A stretch of DNA of 17,226 nucleotides from Actinomycetes bacterium (GTDB lineage Bacteria; Actinomycetota; Actinomycetes; Actinomycetales; Actinomycetaceae), in contig JAEWHO010000074.1 of the NCBI GenBank assembly GCA_023387755.1, positions 1-17,226 on the forward strand, read 5' to 3'. The position numbers and the translations under genes were made by a program. Shown in pieces: positions 1-7,999 of the stretch (positions are counted from its first letter, which is position 1; each line of letters begins with the position of its first letter). The notes beneath the pieces were generated by a model, which saw only the letters and a list, made by a program, of their open reading frames with translations, was not told the origin of the DNA and did not search any database.

Positions 1-1283
1 GAACCGATCGCGGTAGCCGCCAGCAAGAAACGCCGCACGCCATGTTCATCAGCACCGGGCACGAACACCGTGTAGTACTTCAAGACCGCCGGCACAATCC
101 CGGCCGCCCCATTGGTGGGGGCCGTAACTACCCGGTGACCAGCAGCGTTCTCCTCATTGACCGCGAGCGCATACAGGTTCACCCAATCCACTGCCCGCAA
201 CGGATCCTCCGCCTGCCCCAGGGGACCTGGGGAACCGCCCGCTGACAATTCGGCGTATAGCCGGGCCGCCCGGCGCGGCACATTCAACCCACCCGGCAGG
301 ATGCCGTCAGTGGCACAGCCGGCGTCAATACAGTCACTCATGGCGTCCCAGATGGCGTCCAGGTTCTTGTCCAGTTCCATGCGCGAGCGCAAGGTCTCTT
401 CATTAGCGCGCACGACATCTGAGATCCGCAATTCGTCCCGGGCGCAACAGGCCAGCAGTTGTTCCGCACTCGCAAAGGGGTAGGGGGCGGGCGCGGCGTC
501 GTCGTCGGCATCAGTGTGATCACCGGGGAGGGACCGCACGGCCGTTCCCTCCTCGGTGCCGGTCAGTTCCTCGGCCGGGATCTGCTCGACCACAAAGCCA
601 CCGCCAACGGAATAATAGGTGCGCTCCAAAAGGGGGCCGTCCGCGCCGTGCAGGGTAAAAGTGACGCCGTTGACGTGATAGTCCAGAACCGTGCCCGGCA
701 CCAACCGAACATCCTCGCTCGGATTGAAAGGAACAGCCAGTTCGCCGCCAACCAACAGTTCACCACTGGTGCTGACCCGTTCGACCAGATGGCGCACAAT
801 ATCCATCGGCACATCATCCGGGCGGAACCCGGCCAGCCCCCACACCACGGCCCGGTCGGTGGCGTGCCCCCGGCCGGTGGCACCGAGCGAACCGTACAAA
901 TCGACGGTGAGAGCGGTGGGGGCGCTGGATGCGGTGAAGCCGGAAGCACCCGTCAGGGCGAGGCACTGCTGTGCAAAAGCATGGCCCGCTTTCATCGGGC
1001 CCACCGTATGTGACGACGAGGGCCCCACACCAATAGAGAATAGATCGGTGACCGACAGGGGGCGGGGGGCATCCTCGGCAGAGACAGCACCGGCATACAT
1101 CGTGGCTGGCGAGTGGTCCTCAGCACTGGCTGGGCCGGGCATTACTGACATACGCCCGGGTGGATCCGTCATGATCTGTAAACCGTGTGGGAGGGTGTAC
1201 GGTCCCACATGCGGGCGGGCGAGATGTTCTTCTACCGCACGCCCCGGATCGCGCGGGGTGGACTCCGCCTGATTATCAGACAT
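1..1283 (-). CDS. sdaA: L-serine dehydratase (L-serine ammonia-lyase), 3'-truncated by the window edge
   Basis: This enzyme deaminates L-serine to pyruvate and ammonia in the cytoplasm, using an oxygen-sensitive 4Fe-4S cluster. Seen: 427 complete codons with no stop. The family hallmark FSIGVGPSSSHTVGP begins near residue 82, YYSVGGGF follows in the beta domain, GILPGGLNVPRRA lies after Cys318, and TAPTNGAAGIVPAVL lies near residues 386-400. These are in the order of the single-chain bacterial enzyme. As I recall the family, the cluster-binding cysteines and C-terminal tail lie further on, so they are outside the window and activity cannot be judged. The ATG start has AGGAGG five bases upstream (1289-1294), and no later ATG has a comparable site. 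That start gives about 75 extra residues ahead of the usual N-terminus. The gene is transcribed divergently from the nucleosidase gene. Confidence 0.93.
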   Translation of the reverse strand, partial: MSDNQAESTPRDPGRAVEEHLARPHVGPYTLPHGLQIMTDPPGRMSVMPGPASAEDHSPATMYAGAVSAEDAPRPLSVTDLFSIGVGPSSSHTVGPMKAGHAFAQQCLALTGASGFTASSAPTALTVDLYGSLGATGRGHATDRAVVWGLAGFRPDDVPMDIVRHLVERVSTSGELLVGGELAVPFNPSEDVRLVPGTVLDYHVNGVTFTLHGADGPLLERTYYSVGGGFVVEQIPAEELTGTEEGTAVRSLPGDHTDADDDAAPAPYPFASAEQLLACCARDELRISDVVRANEETLRSRMELDKNLDAIWDAMSDCIDAGCATDGILPGGLNVPRRAARLYAELSAGGSPGPLGQAEDPLRAVDWVNLYALAVNEENAAGHRVVTAPTNGAAGIVPAVLKYYTVFVPGADEHGVRRFLLAATAIG

Positions 1284-1460
1284 CACAACCTCCTACAGGT
1301 GAGCTGGCAAACGTAGCCTGCAACATAGTGGCACGTTTCGAGGCACATTCCTAGTGTTTAGGTTGCGGAATTTCTAGCGTGCAGCACTCAGAGCTTTGCG
1401 GCCCGCGCAGACGCGAAGGCGACTACAGTGAAGAAGTAAGCAAAGAACAGGATTTACCCC
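1284..1460. promoter_or_regulatory. Divergent promoter region between sdaA and mtn
   Basis: This 177-base gap separates two divergent genes and must hold both promoters. For mtn (plus) the best pair is TTTCGA at 1336-1341 and TAGGTT at 1359-1364, with a 17-base spacer, giving a leader of about 90 bases. For sdaA (minus) only a TATGTT -10-like hexamer (1322-1327 on the complement) stands out, with no convincing -35. I found no riboswitch-like element, including no glycine aptamer core. The assignments are eye-made and weak. Confidence 0.3.
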
Positions 1461-2270
1461 ATGAGTGCCGCTACTGTATCCCACCAGGATTCAGCCCCCG
1501 CAGAACCGATCCTTATTCTGACCGCGATGCCAGAAGAAGCCGCCCCCTTCGCCCACCGGGCCCAGGAGGCAGGCGAGAAAGTTCCCCGCCTGGAACGCGG
1601 AGTCGTGTTCTCCTTGCCCACCCACGACGCAGTGGTGGCAGTCACCGGGATCGGAGCCGTGAACGCGGCGGTGCGGTGCACCCAACTGGTAGAGCAACTG
1701 CAGCCCCGGCTGGTTGTTTCAGCCGGCAGCGCCGGCGGCCTGGGCCGCGATATTCGCATTGGCGACGTCGTCGTCGGGCAGTCCTACCGCTATCACATGG
1801 CCGACGCCACCGCATTTGGCTACGAACTGGGGCAAATCCCCGGAATGCCGCCCGCGTATCCGGGGGCGGAGCAGATCATCGACGCCGCCCGCACGCTGGC
1901 AGGAGATCATCGCCATGCTGCGGATGGACTGGGCCCTGCGGGCGAACTGGGCGCTGCCGGTGATGGAACCGCTGCACCTGGGAGCGCACCTACCATCCAC
2001 TGTGGCGAGATCGTCTCGGGCGATTCGTTTATTGCTGCCCACCTCGTGGAACATGTGCGCACGGACTTCCCCGACGCTATCGCCACCGATATGGAGACGA
2101 CGGCGCTCGCTCAAGCCTGCTGGCTGCTCAACGTACCCTTCGTATCCGTGCGGTCTATATCCGACCTGTGCCAAGCCGATGCCTCGGACTCCTTCCAGCT
2201 CTCGCTGGCACAGGTGGCGGATCGTAGCGCCGCAACGGCCCTATCCCTCGTGCAATACGCGGGGATCTAG
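1461..2270 (+). CDS. mtn: 5'-methylthioadenosine/S-adenosylhomocysteine nucleosidase
   Basis: This enzyme cleaves the N-glycosidic bond of methylthioadenosine and S-adenosylhomocysteine, releasing adenine. It serves methionine salvage, removal of methylation by-products and autoinducer-2 precursor supply. Seen in 269 residues: AMPEE near residues 22-26 (E26 matches E. coli Glu12), the VVSAGSAGGL nucleoside-phosphorylase core near 85-94, VSGDSF near 185-190, the DMETTA purine-binding motif at 210-215 (E212 matches Glu174) and SISD with catalytic Asp235 (matches Asp197). All key residues are present. The protein is longer than the roughly 230-residue E. coli enzyme because of an N-terminal tail and a Gly/Ala-rich stretch at about 146-177. 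That stretch shows codon statistics of another frame (see findings). The ribosome site before the ATG is weak (CAGGA). Confidence 0.92.
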   Translation: MSAATVSHQDSAPAEPILILTAMPEEAAPFAHRAQEAGEKVPRLERGVVFSLPTHDAVVAVTGIGAVNAAVRCTQLVEQLQPRLVVSAGSAGGLGRDIRIGDVVVGQSYRYHMADATAFGYELGQIPGMPPAYPGAEQIIDAARTLAGDHRHAADGLGPAGELGAAGDGTAAPGSAPTIHCGEIVSGDSFIAAHLVEHVRTDFPDAIATDMETTALAQACWLLNVPFVSVRSISDLCQADASDSFQLSLAQVADRSAATALSLVQYAGI

Positions 2271-2279
2271 GCTCACTAG

Positions 2280-2342
2280 AACCCGGCTTCCCGCACGACC
2301 TCAGTATCGACAGCCGCGCGGGGAGCACCTCAGCGGGTTTTT
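2280..2342. terminator. Possible terminator between convergent mtn and acyltransferase genes
   Basis: The 81-base gap between convergent stops holds AACCCG near 2280 and AGCGGG followed by TTTTT at 2336-2341, with CCGC/GCGG arms between. The plus-strand arrangement of a GC-rich dyad followed by a T-run fits an intrinsic terminator for mtn. Pairing is imperfect and I could not fold it. Confidence 0.35.
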
Positions 2343-2351
2343 AAGCAGCGC

Positions 2352-4505
2352 CTAGCCAGCTTTCTCACTCAGCGCTTCCGACTCCTGCCCAATCGCCTCG
2401 ACGAGGGCGGACTTCAACGTAGCCGCATAGAGTTCAATACCGGGGCCCCGCGGATGGGTGTGGTCGGGGCCAAGCAGATCCTGTTTGCCCGCGATGGCGG
2501 CATGCCAGTCGGCCACGAACACACGGCCCGCATAGCGTTCCTGCGCCGCGGAAATGGCCTCATTGGCACGCGGAATCCAAGAGTCAGCCTTCTTGGCGAA
2601 CCCCGTCACGAATACCACCTTCCGTTCTGGCCCCAGTTGGTCCATGAGACGGTCAATTTGTTGATCTTTAATAATGCCGTTTGTGGCTAGGGCAATCACC
2701 ACCACATCACCGAGTGTGCCCTTAGCGGCATGCTGGTCGATGATTGGCGGCAAGGCGGGCATAGCCCGGGAAACAGCGGCATCCACGGTGGCATTCGGCC
2801 AGGTTTGCACAATCCGCTTAGAAGAGGCCAACATAACAGAATCTCCGATGAAGGTGATTCGATGAGCCTTGGCCGGTTCCTGACTCCCCTCCCCGGGTGC
2901 AGTAGTTTCGTCCGGTTCGGTGGGAGGAGCAGCGGGCGGAGTGGGCGAATCCGAGTCCGCCGGTGCCGGCACGGTCGCATTATGTTCAGCGAGGTCCTTC
3001 TCCGCCTGCGCAATCTGCTGTTCCAAACTGGACATAGTCGGCGCAGTCGCGAAAGCCACCCCGCTCATCGCCACCATAACCATCGCGAGCGTGCCGGCCA
3101 GCAGATGGGTAACGCGCTGAGCAGTAGTTTGCCCAGTAAAGAGGTTCACGACGGCGGTGGAATCACCGCCGTCCGACGTCGTCGCCAATTTACGCGGGCC
3201 CGAACGCACCGCGGCCGCAGTATCGCGCACCCACCCACGGATGGTGGCGACAATACCGTTCTTGCGCATTGGGTTTTCGAGTAAGTGCAGGGATAGATGG
3301 GCAGCGAGGATCGACACCGCAGTAACGCCAAGGCCGATGGTCCACACCGAGGCATTGGGCCACTGATGACTAGCTAATACGAAGAGCGGCCAATGCCACA
3401 GATAGATACCGTAGGAACGCACACCAATCCACACCAGCGGCTTCCATTCCAGCACCCGCAACAGTAGACGTCCCGCCGTGGAATGCGCAGTAACTTCCGG
3501 CATGACGGCGCGGATAATGAGTGCCGCACACAGGGAGGCGGTGAGCAGACCCCACATATACAGGTGGCGGGAAGAATCCTCGAACAGGGTGGCAATAAGA
3601 ATAATGCCGACGACGCCGAACCAGCCCAAAATACCCCACGGCAAACGGGCGAGCCGGCCCCGAAGTGAGGCGGAAGCGGGCGACGGGGCGGACGCAGGTC
3701 GCGGTGCAGAAGCCGGCGGCTGTGCGGGCACAGGTGACCGCGGCGGGCCTGCCAGGCGGTTGGACACCGGCATCTGGCGCGCTGCCGTGCGCGGGGTGGA
3801 TGTGCTGGCCCGTCGGCGCAGCGGCGGAGCCACAATCATGGCCATCGCCGCCCCGATCATAAGCCCGAACATATGGGTATCGGTGCCGTAGTAGACACGC
3901 GAGACGTCAGCGCCGCAGAACACCGCCATCGCAATCGCCGACCCCACCGCAAGTACTACTGGAATCACCGCACGCCCCCGCATTCGCGCAATCAGCACGA
4001 CGATAATCGGCCAAACCAAGTAGAACTGCTGCTCGATCGCGAGGGTCCACACGTTAGTGAGTAACAGCGGATCGGCGTCGGTGAAATAGTCGCCACCGCT
4101 CGCGATTTGGGCCCAGTTATAGGTGTAGGTGACCGCGGATAATGCCTGCATCCGCGCTTTCACCAGCGTGTCGGGCCCCACCAGTAGTCCCAGCGCGAGG
4201 GAAATAATAACGACGACGACGAGGGCCGGCAGAAGCCGGCGGATCCGCCGCAGCCAGAAGGCGCGCAAGTCAATGCCGCCGCGGCACTGATACTCGTGCA
4301 GGAGCAGGCGGGTGATGAGATAGCCGGAAATGACGAAGAACACGTCTACGCCAATGAGGCCCGCCCGCATGTGCCCAGGAAACAGATGGTAGACCAGCAC
4401 CATCAAGGCTGCCGGTGCGCGCATACCGTCAAGGCCGGGCAGGTGTATCCGCCGGCGAGGCCGGCAGGATCGCGCGGGAGAATGCGAGCCTGCAGGAAGC
4501 GTCAC
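2352..4505 (-). CDS. OatA-type cell-surface O-acyltransferase (AT3 membrane domain plus SGNH domain)
   Basis: Predicted membrane protein that moves an acyl group across the membrane and attaches it to a surface glycan, by analogy to peptidoglycan O-acetyltransferase OatA. Numbered from GTG at 4505 (717 residues): the AT3 domain has VYH (His40), GVDVFFVISGYL at about 52-63, then about ten hydrophobic helices to about residue 465. The extracytoplasmic SGNH domain follows a Pro/Thr-rich linker, with GDS at 554-556 (Ser556 nucleophile) and DHTH at 681-684 (Asp681, His684). A Pro/Ala/Ser-rich insert (about 229-289) interrupts the membrane domain. The open frame extends to TTG at 4577, but that has no spaced ribosome site; GTG at 4505 has AGGAAAGG eight bases upstream. 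The acceptor (peptidoglycan or another wall polymer) cannot be told from sequence. Confidence 0.88.
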   Translation of the reverse strand: MTLPAGSHSPARSCRPRRRIHLPGLDGMRAPAALMVLVYHLFPGHMRAGLIGVDVFFVISGYLITRLLLHEYQCRGGIDLRAFWLRRIRRLLPALVVVVIISLALGLLVGPDTLVKARMQALSAVTYTYNWAQIASGGDYFTDADPLLLTNVWTLAIEQQFYLVWPIIVVLIARMRGRAVIPVVLAVGSAIAMAVFCGADVSRVYYGTDTHMFGLMIGAAMAMIVAPPLRRRASTSTPRTAARQMPVSNRLAGPPRSPVPAQPPASAPRPASAPSPASASLRGRLARLPWGILGWFGVVGIILIATLFEDSSRHLYMWGLLTASLCAALIIRAVMPEVTAHSTAGRLLLRVLEWKPLVWIGVRSYGIYLWHWPLFVLASHQWPNASVWTIGLGVTAVSILAAHLSLHLLENPMRKNGIVATIRGWVRDTAAAVRSGPRKLATTSDGGDSTAVVNLFTGQTTAQRVTHLLAGTLAMVMVAMSGVAFATAPTMSSLEQQIAQAEKDLAEHNATVPAPADSDSPTPPAAPPTEPDETTAPGEGSQEPAKAHRITFIGDSVMLASSKRIVQTWPNATVDAAVSRAMPALPPIIDQHAAKGTLGDVVVIALATNGIIKDQQIDRLMDQLGPERKVVFVTGFAKKADSWIPRANEAISAAQERYAGRVFVADWHAAIAGKQDLLGPDHTHPRGPGIELYAATLKSALVEAIGQESEALSEKAG

Positions 4506-4513
4506 AGAGTCAT

Positions 4514-4521
4514 CCTTTCCT
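4514..4521 (-). promoter_or_regulatory. Ribosome binding site deciding the acyltransferase start
   Basis: The complement reads AGGAAAGG with eight bases to the GTG at 4505. The ATG inside this leader (ATGACTCTGTGA) is out of frame and stops after three codons, so it is not the start. This is why the shorter start is preferred over TTG at 4577. Confidence 0.55.
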
Positions 4522-4583
4522 AGAGTACGTGAGCGTCCCGGCGTCGAACGTCGGAAGGGGCGAGAATGGCCCACCAACCCCTT

Positions 4584-4613
4584 GATTTACCGTTTCCCAG
4601 TGTTGCACTCCAA
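4584..4613 (-). promoter_or_regulatory. Candidate promoter for the acyltransferase gene
   Basis: On the complement TTGGAG (4608-4613) and TAAATC (4584-4589) are separated by 18 bases. Transcription would begin near 4577, leaving a leader of about 70 bases before GTG at 4505, which agrees with the shorter start. Hexamer matches are only moderate. Confidence 0.3.
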
Positions 4614-4631
4614 AACCGCAAGTGTCGAATA

Positions 4632-4672
4632 ACCCCGGGGTGATTCCTCCACAAGAGGTATTACCCCGGGGT
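4632..4672. repeat. Paired ACCCCGGGGT palindromes forming a long hairpin
   Basis: Two identical 10-bp palindromes lie at 4632-4641 and 4663-4672, with centres 31 bp apart, about three helical turns. Because each is self-complementary, the pair also folds as one hairpin. Inside are a wobble-containing 4-bp segment, CCTC/GAGG (4646-4649 and 4655-4658) and a 5-base loop. No T-run follows on either strand. The element lies between the permease stop and the acyltransferase promoter, so it could be an operator pair, a transcript-end structure, or both. Confidence 0.6.
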
Positions 4673-4727
4673 GGGACGGCGGCCTGCTATAACTGACCTA
4701 CCTGCCGCATAAAAACGCGGTGGCCGA

Positions 4728-7202
4728 CTACTCGGTTCCGATCGCCTCCAACGGCGACGTGCGGGCAGCCTGGCGCGCTGGGAGCAGTGCTGCGATCAGT
4801 GCCGTCAGGGCCGCTACCACCACGATGCCCAGGAGCCATGGCCAGGCTGGGTCAGGCTGGAACTGCCAGTCAATACCGCGCGAGAGTAGGTAGGCGCCGG
4901 CCAACCCTTCGGTTAGTCCCAGGGCCAGGCCGATTACAACGGCCACGCCGGTAGTGAGCAGAGCTTCCAGCGAAATCATGCGGCGCATCTGCCGACGGGT
5001 GAATCCGAGCGCGCGCAACAGGCCCGATTCGCGACGCCGCTCCGCCACTGACAACGCCAAGGTGTTCGACACCCCCACCGCTGCGATCACGACGGAGGCT
5101 CCCAGAAGTGCCAGGATCACCACCATCATCATCTGGAGAGCTTCCAGCCACTGCAGGCGGGAGGTGGCACCGTCAAAGACCTGCACCTGGGTTCCCAAGC
5201 CTTCAAGTTTCTTAGTGAGTTCCTTAACTTCACCGGCAGCAACGCTGTTATCGAGACGGATAATGATCGCGCCAGGACGGTGGCTAAGTTGGCTCATCGT
5301 AGTCGGCGATACCCAGCCGACCGTGCCCTTAATACCGTGGTGAGACAGTCCCTTCAGCTGCAGGGATGTGCTGTCTTGGGTGATGGTGACCCTCTCGCCG
5401 TCGTCGAAACCAAACTGCCGGTTGCTGTAGGAGATGAGCTCACCATCGCCCGGCAGGGTGAGTGGGGAGCGGGCCAACTCGTTGATGCCCTCATCGAAAG
5501 CCAGGATGGGTACCGTATCAGCGGCCTCATCTCCCCCGACCTTCACGTGGGCAACGTCCACGAGCGCTGCTTTCTCAACGTGTTTTAGTTGCTCCACAGT
5601 AGCGAGTTCATCGGCTCCGAGGTCCATACCGACGGCAACAAGATCGAGGGGGCGTTCCTTATCGAGTTCGGCCTCCGCCGTGCGTTGCAAACTGAAACGC
5701 CCGACGACGACGGTCGTCACCAAAGCGATACCCACAATCAAGGCAGCTGCAGTAGCGACGGTCCGGGACCGGTTACGCTCCACATTGGCGACCGCCAACT
5801 CCGCCGGCGCCGACGCGCGCTTCCAACCCACTGTTAATACCCGCACCAATACCGGAACGAGCAGGGGTGAGATCAACACGACGCCGATAAAGAGTAGGCC
5901 ACCGAAGCCCACGCCTGCCTCCAGCTTGTGGGAGCTCACCGCATAGGCGAGGCCGCCCGCGCCCACCAGGAAGATGAGAACCGCGAGGATGCGCGTCCAC
6001 CGGATACGGTGGGCGCCGTCGTCGTCGGCACTGCCCGGCTCAACGGGACGCAGCGCTGCCAACGGAGCCACGCGGGTGGCACGGCGGGCCGGGCTAATCG
6101 AGCACAGCAGGCCGAGGATAACCCCCACAGCGAGGCCCGCGACGGCGGGGAGAGCGAGATCAGCCAGGGTGACCGGTAGGGACATGAGGGGGAAGAGAGT
6201 CCAGGTGAGTAGCACACCAAGGCCCGCCCCCAACAGTGCCGAGATCAGCGATACGATGAGCGCTTCAGCTATGACCAGACGGCGCACCTGGCGCTGGGAG
6301 GCACCGATACAGCGTAGGAGCGCCAACTCACGGGTGCGTTGAACAACGAGTACCTGGAAGGTCAGCGATACGACCATACCCGCGACGATTAAGGCGATAA
6401 GCGCGAAGGTGAACGCCACGACGCCACCCACCAAGGCTCCCCCGCCCTGCTCATCAAGGAAAGCCTTGAGGGATTCCTGGATGGTTTGAAACTCTTCTAG
6501 CCCCTCCCGTGGCGCATTCTTCACTGGCGCTGAGGCTTGGACCGTAGCTTTAACAGCATCCGCGCCCCCCGGGCCGGATACGAAGAGAAAGGTCTTGTAG
6601 AAGTTGCCATTTGCTACGGACACGAGCGTCGGGGTGGTAAGGACCATGGTTTGGCTATCGAAGGGTCCTTCCTCGAAGAGGCCCGATACCGTGAGTTTCT
6701 TAGCCGCGGCACCACCGGTCCCGTTGATCGACACTTCGCTGCCGACGCCAACAGCCAGGCCCTTAGCCAAAGCCGGCGTTAAGGCGATCTCATTATCGGC
6801 GGTGGGAAGAGTACCTTCAATAGCCTTCTGGGAGCGCTGTTTCTCCCCGATCAGGTTGAACGCCAACGTGTGCGAGACGTTGCTGCCCGCAACGATTTCA
6901 ACCCGCGATGACATGCTGAAATCAGCAGCGCTGACCTCCGGTAGGTCCCGTAGTTGCTCCGCGAGAGCTTCACATTTACGGGCATAACCGGCGTCGATAT
7001 CATCGGCTTGCATGATGTGGCATTCAGCCACCACCTGCGTATTCTGCATGGGGGTGAGCCAGATTTGCCGCATCAGGCCGGTGAGGGCGGCCGGCAAGCT
7101 GAGGGTTAAAACCACGAATGCCACCGACATCATAATGGCGACGACCGTGGCGATCATACGGCCTGGTTTGCGCCGTAAATTGCCTCGTAAAACGTCCTTC
7201 AT
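4728..7202 (-). CDS. ABC transporter permease with two FtsX/MacB domains
   Basis: Membrane half of an exporter of the MacB/LolCE type, which transmits ATPase motion to periplasm-facing domains to extract or move lipophilic substrates. Seen in 824 residues: an N-terminal helix after a Lys/Arg-rich start, an extracytoplasmic domain (about 45-245), a first FtsX block with three helices and ERTREL-like QRTRELALLRCIGAS (about 290-305), and two linker helices. After these come a second N-terminal-type helix with NVERNRSRTVATAAAL, a second extracytoplasmic domain, and a final FtsX block containing ERRRESGLLRALGFTRRQ and a terminal PLEAIG. This duplicated layout is common for Gram-positive FtsX-like permeases of about 800 residues. 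The start overlaps the ATPase stop (ATGA), with GGGGAGG seven bases upstream. The substrate is unknown. Confidence 0.9.
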   Translation of the reverse strand: MKDVLRGNLRRKPGRMIATVVAIMMSVAFVVLTLSLPAALTGLMRQIWLTPMQNTQVVAECHIMQADDIDAGYARKCEALAEQLRDLPEVSAADFSMSSRVEIVAGSNVSHTLAFNLIGEKQRSQKAIEGTLPTADNEIALTPALAKGLAVGVGSEVSINGTGGAAAKKLTVSGLFEEGPFDSQTMVLTTPTLVSVANGNFYKTFLFVSGPGGADAVKATVQASAPVKNAPREGLEEFQTIQESLKAFLDEQGGGALVGGVVAFTFALIALIVAGMVVSLTFQVLVVQRTRELALLRCIGASQRQVRRLVIAEALIVSLISALLGAGLGVLLTWTLFPLMSLPVTLADLALPAVAGLAVGVILGLLCSISPARRATRVAPLAALRPVEPGSADDDGAHRIRWTRILAVLIFLVGAGGLAYAVSSHKLEAGVGFGGLLFIGVVLISPLLVPVLVRVLTVGWKRASAPAELAVANVERNRSRTVATAAALIVGIALVTTVVVGRFSLQRTAEAELDKERPLDLVAVGMDLGADELATVEQLKHVEKAALVDVAHVKVGGDEAADTVPILAFDEGINELARSPLTLPGDGELISYSNRQFGFDDGERVTITQDSTSLQLKGLSHHGIKGTVGWVSPTTMSQLSHRPGAIIIRLDNSVAAGEVKELTKKLEGLGTQVQVFDGATSRLQWLEALQMMMVVILALLGASVVIAAVGVSNTLALSVAERRRESGLLRALGFTRRQMRRMISLEALLTTGVAVVIGLALGLTEGLAGAYLLSRGIDWQFQPDPAWPWLLGIVVVAALTALIAALLPARQAARTSPLEAIGTE

Positions 7203-7999
7203 CGCTGCGCCTCCCCAGTATCATGACCGCGGGTAGCCTGGCCGCGAGGAACCGGGCCCCCAATTGAATGGCCTTCGGCACCGCGACGGGGAGCGGCCGC
7301 GTTATCGGCGACGATCCTGCCATCTTCCATGTGGATGACGCGGTCTCCCATAGCGGCAGCATCCGGATCATGAGTGACCATGAGGACTGTTTGCCCAAGA
7401 TTATCGACGGCAGTACGTAGCAGATTCAGTACCTCAGCGGATGAGGCAGAGTCGAGGTTGCCGGTTGGCTCATCGGCGATCAGCACTGCTGGGCGGCTGA
7501 GCAATGCGCGGGCGACGGCGACGCGCTGCTGTTGACCACCGGAAAGCTCGTGGGGGCGATGCTTGAGGCGTTCGGTCAGGCCCAGCGCGCGCGTGAGCTC
7601 ATCGAACCAGGCCCGGTCAACACTGGTGCGGGCCATGCGGGTGGGCAGGAGAATATTCTGTTCCGCCGTCATGGTAGGCAAGAGGTTGAAAGCCTGGAAG
7701 ACGTAGCCGATACGGTCACGGCGGAAACGAGACAGCTCGGCATCCTTCATGACGGTGACGTCGTGCCCATCGACGACGATACGTCCGCTAGTAGCCGAAT
7801 CGAGTCCTGAAACGCAGTGGAGGAAGGTCGATTTACCCGAGCCCGACGGGCCCATCAGCGAAGTGAACTGGCCAGCATAAATATCAATGGAGACGTTATT
7901 GACAGCCGTCACCTGTGCATCTTTTTTGCCATAAATCTTAGTGAGTTGTTCCGTACGAATTGCTACTGGCACAGCCTGGGACGAGATAGGTGTTGTCAT
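7199..7999 (-). CDS. ABC transporter ATP-binding protein, LolD/MacB family
   Basis: Cytoplasmic ATPase partner of the adjacent FtsX permease. Numbered from ATG at 7999 (266 residues): Walker A GPSGSGKST at 50-58, Q-loop Gln102 in VFQAFNLLP, signature LSGGQQQR at 152-159, Walker B VLIADEP at 172-178 with Glu177, D-loop NLDS, and H-loop His210 in VTHD. All catalytic elements are intact, and FQAFNLLP with DEPTGNLDS is typical of the LolD/MacB branch. The frame stays open to an ATG at 8116. That earlier ATG has no ribosome site and would put the -10-like TATAAA and the dyad inside the gene. ATG at 7999 follows GTGGAG at a short distance and starts just before the conserved domain. ATGA overlap with the permease implies coupled translation. 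Confidence 0.92.
   Translation of the reverse strand: MTTPISSQAVPVAIRTEQLTKIYGKKDAQVTAVNNVSIDIYAGQFTSLMGPSGSGKSTFLHCVSGLDSATSGRIVVDGHDVTVMKDAELSRFRRDRIGYVFQAFNLLPTMTAEQNILLPTRMARTSVDRAWFDELTRALGLTERLKHRPHELSGGQQQRVAVARALLSRPAVLIADEPTGNLDSASSAEVLNLLRTAVDNLGQTVLMVTHDPDAAAMGDRVIHMEDGRIVADNAAAPRRGAEGHSIGGPVPRGQATRGHDTGEAQR

Noticed and set aside
459..1013. Several frames opposite or shifted to sdaA, on both strands
   Set aside because: They are shadows of the serine dehydratase frame, which has continuous family motifs through this region.
1714..2355. Long plus-strand frame overlapping mtn
   Set aside because: Outside about 1894-1992 its codon pattern is poor and it has no family motif, whereas the mtn frame carries all nucleosidase motifs. 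Only the local frame signal is kept as a finding.
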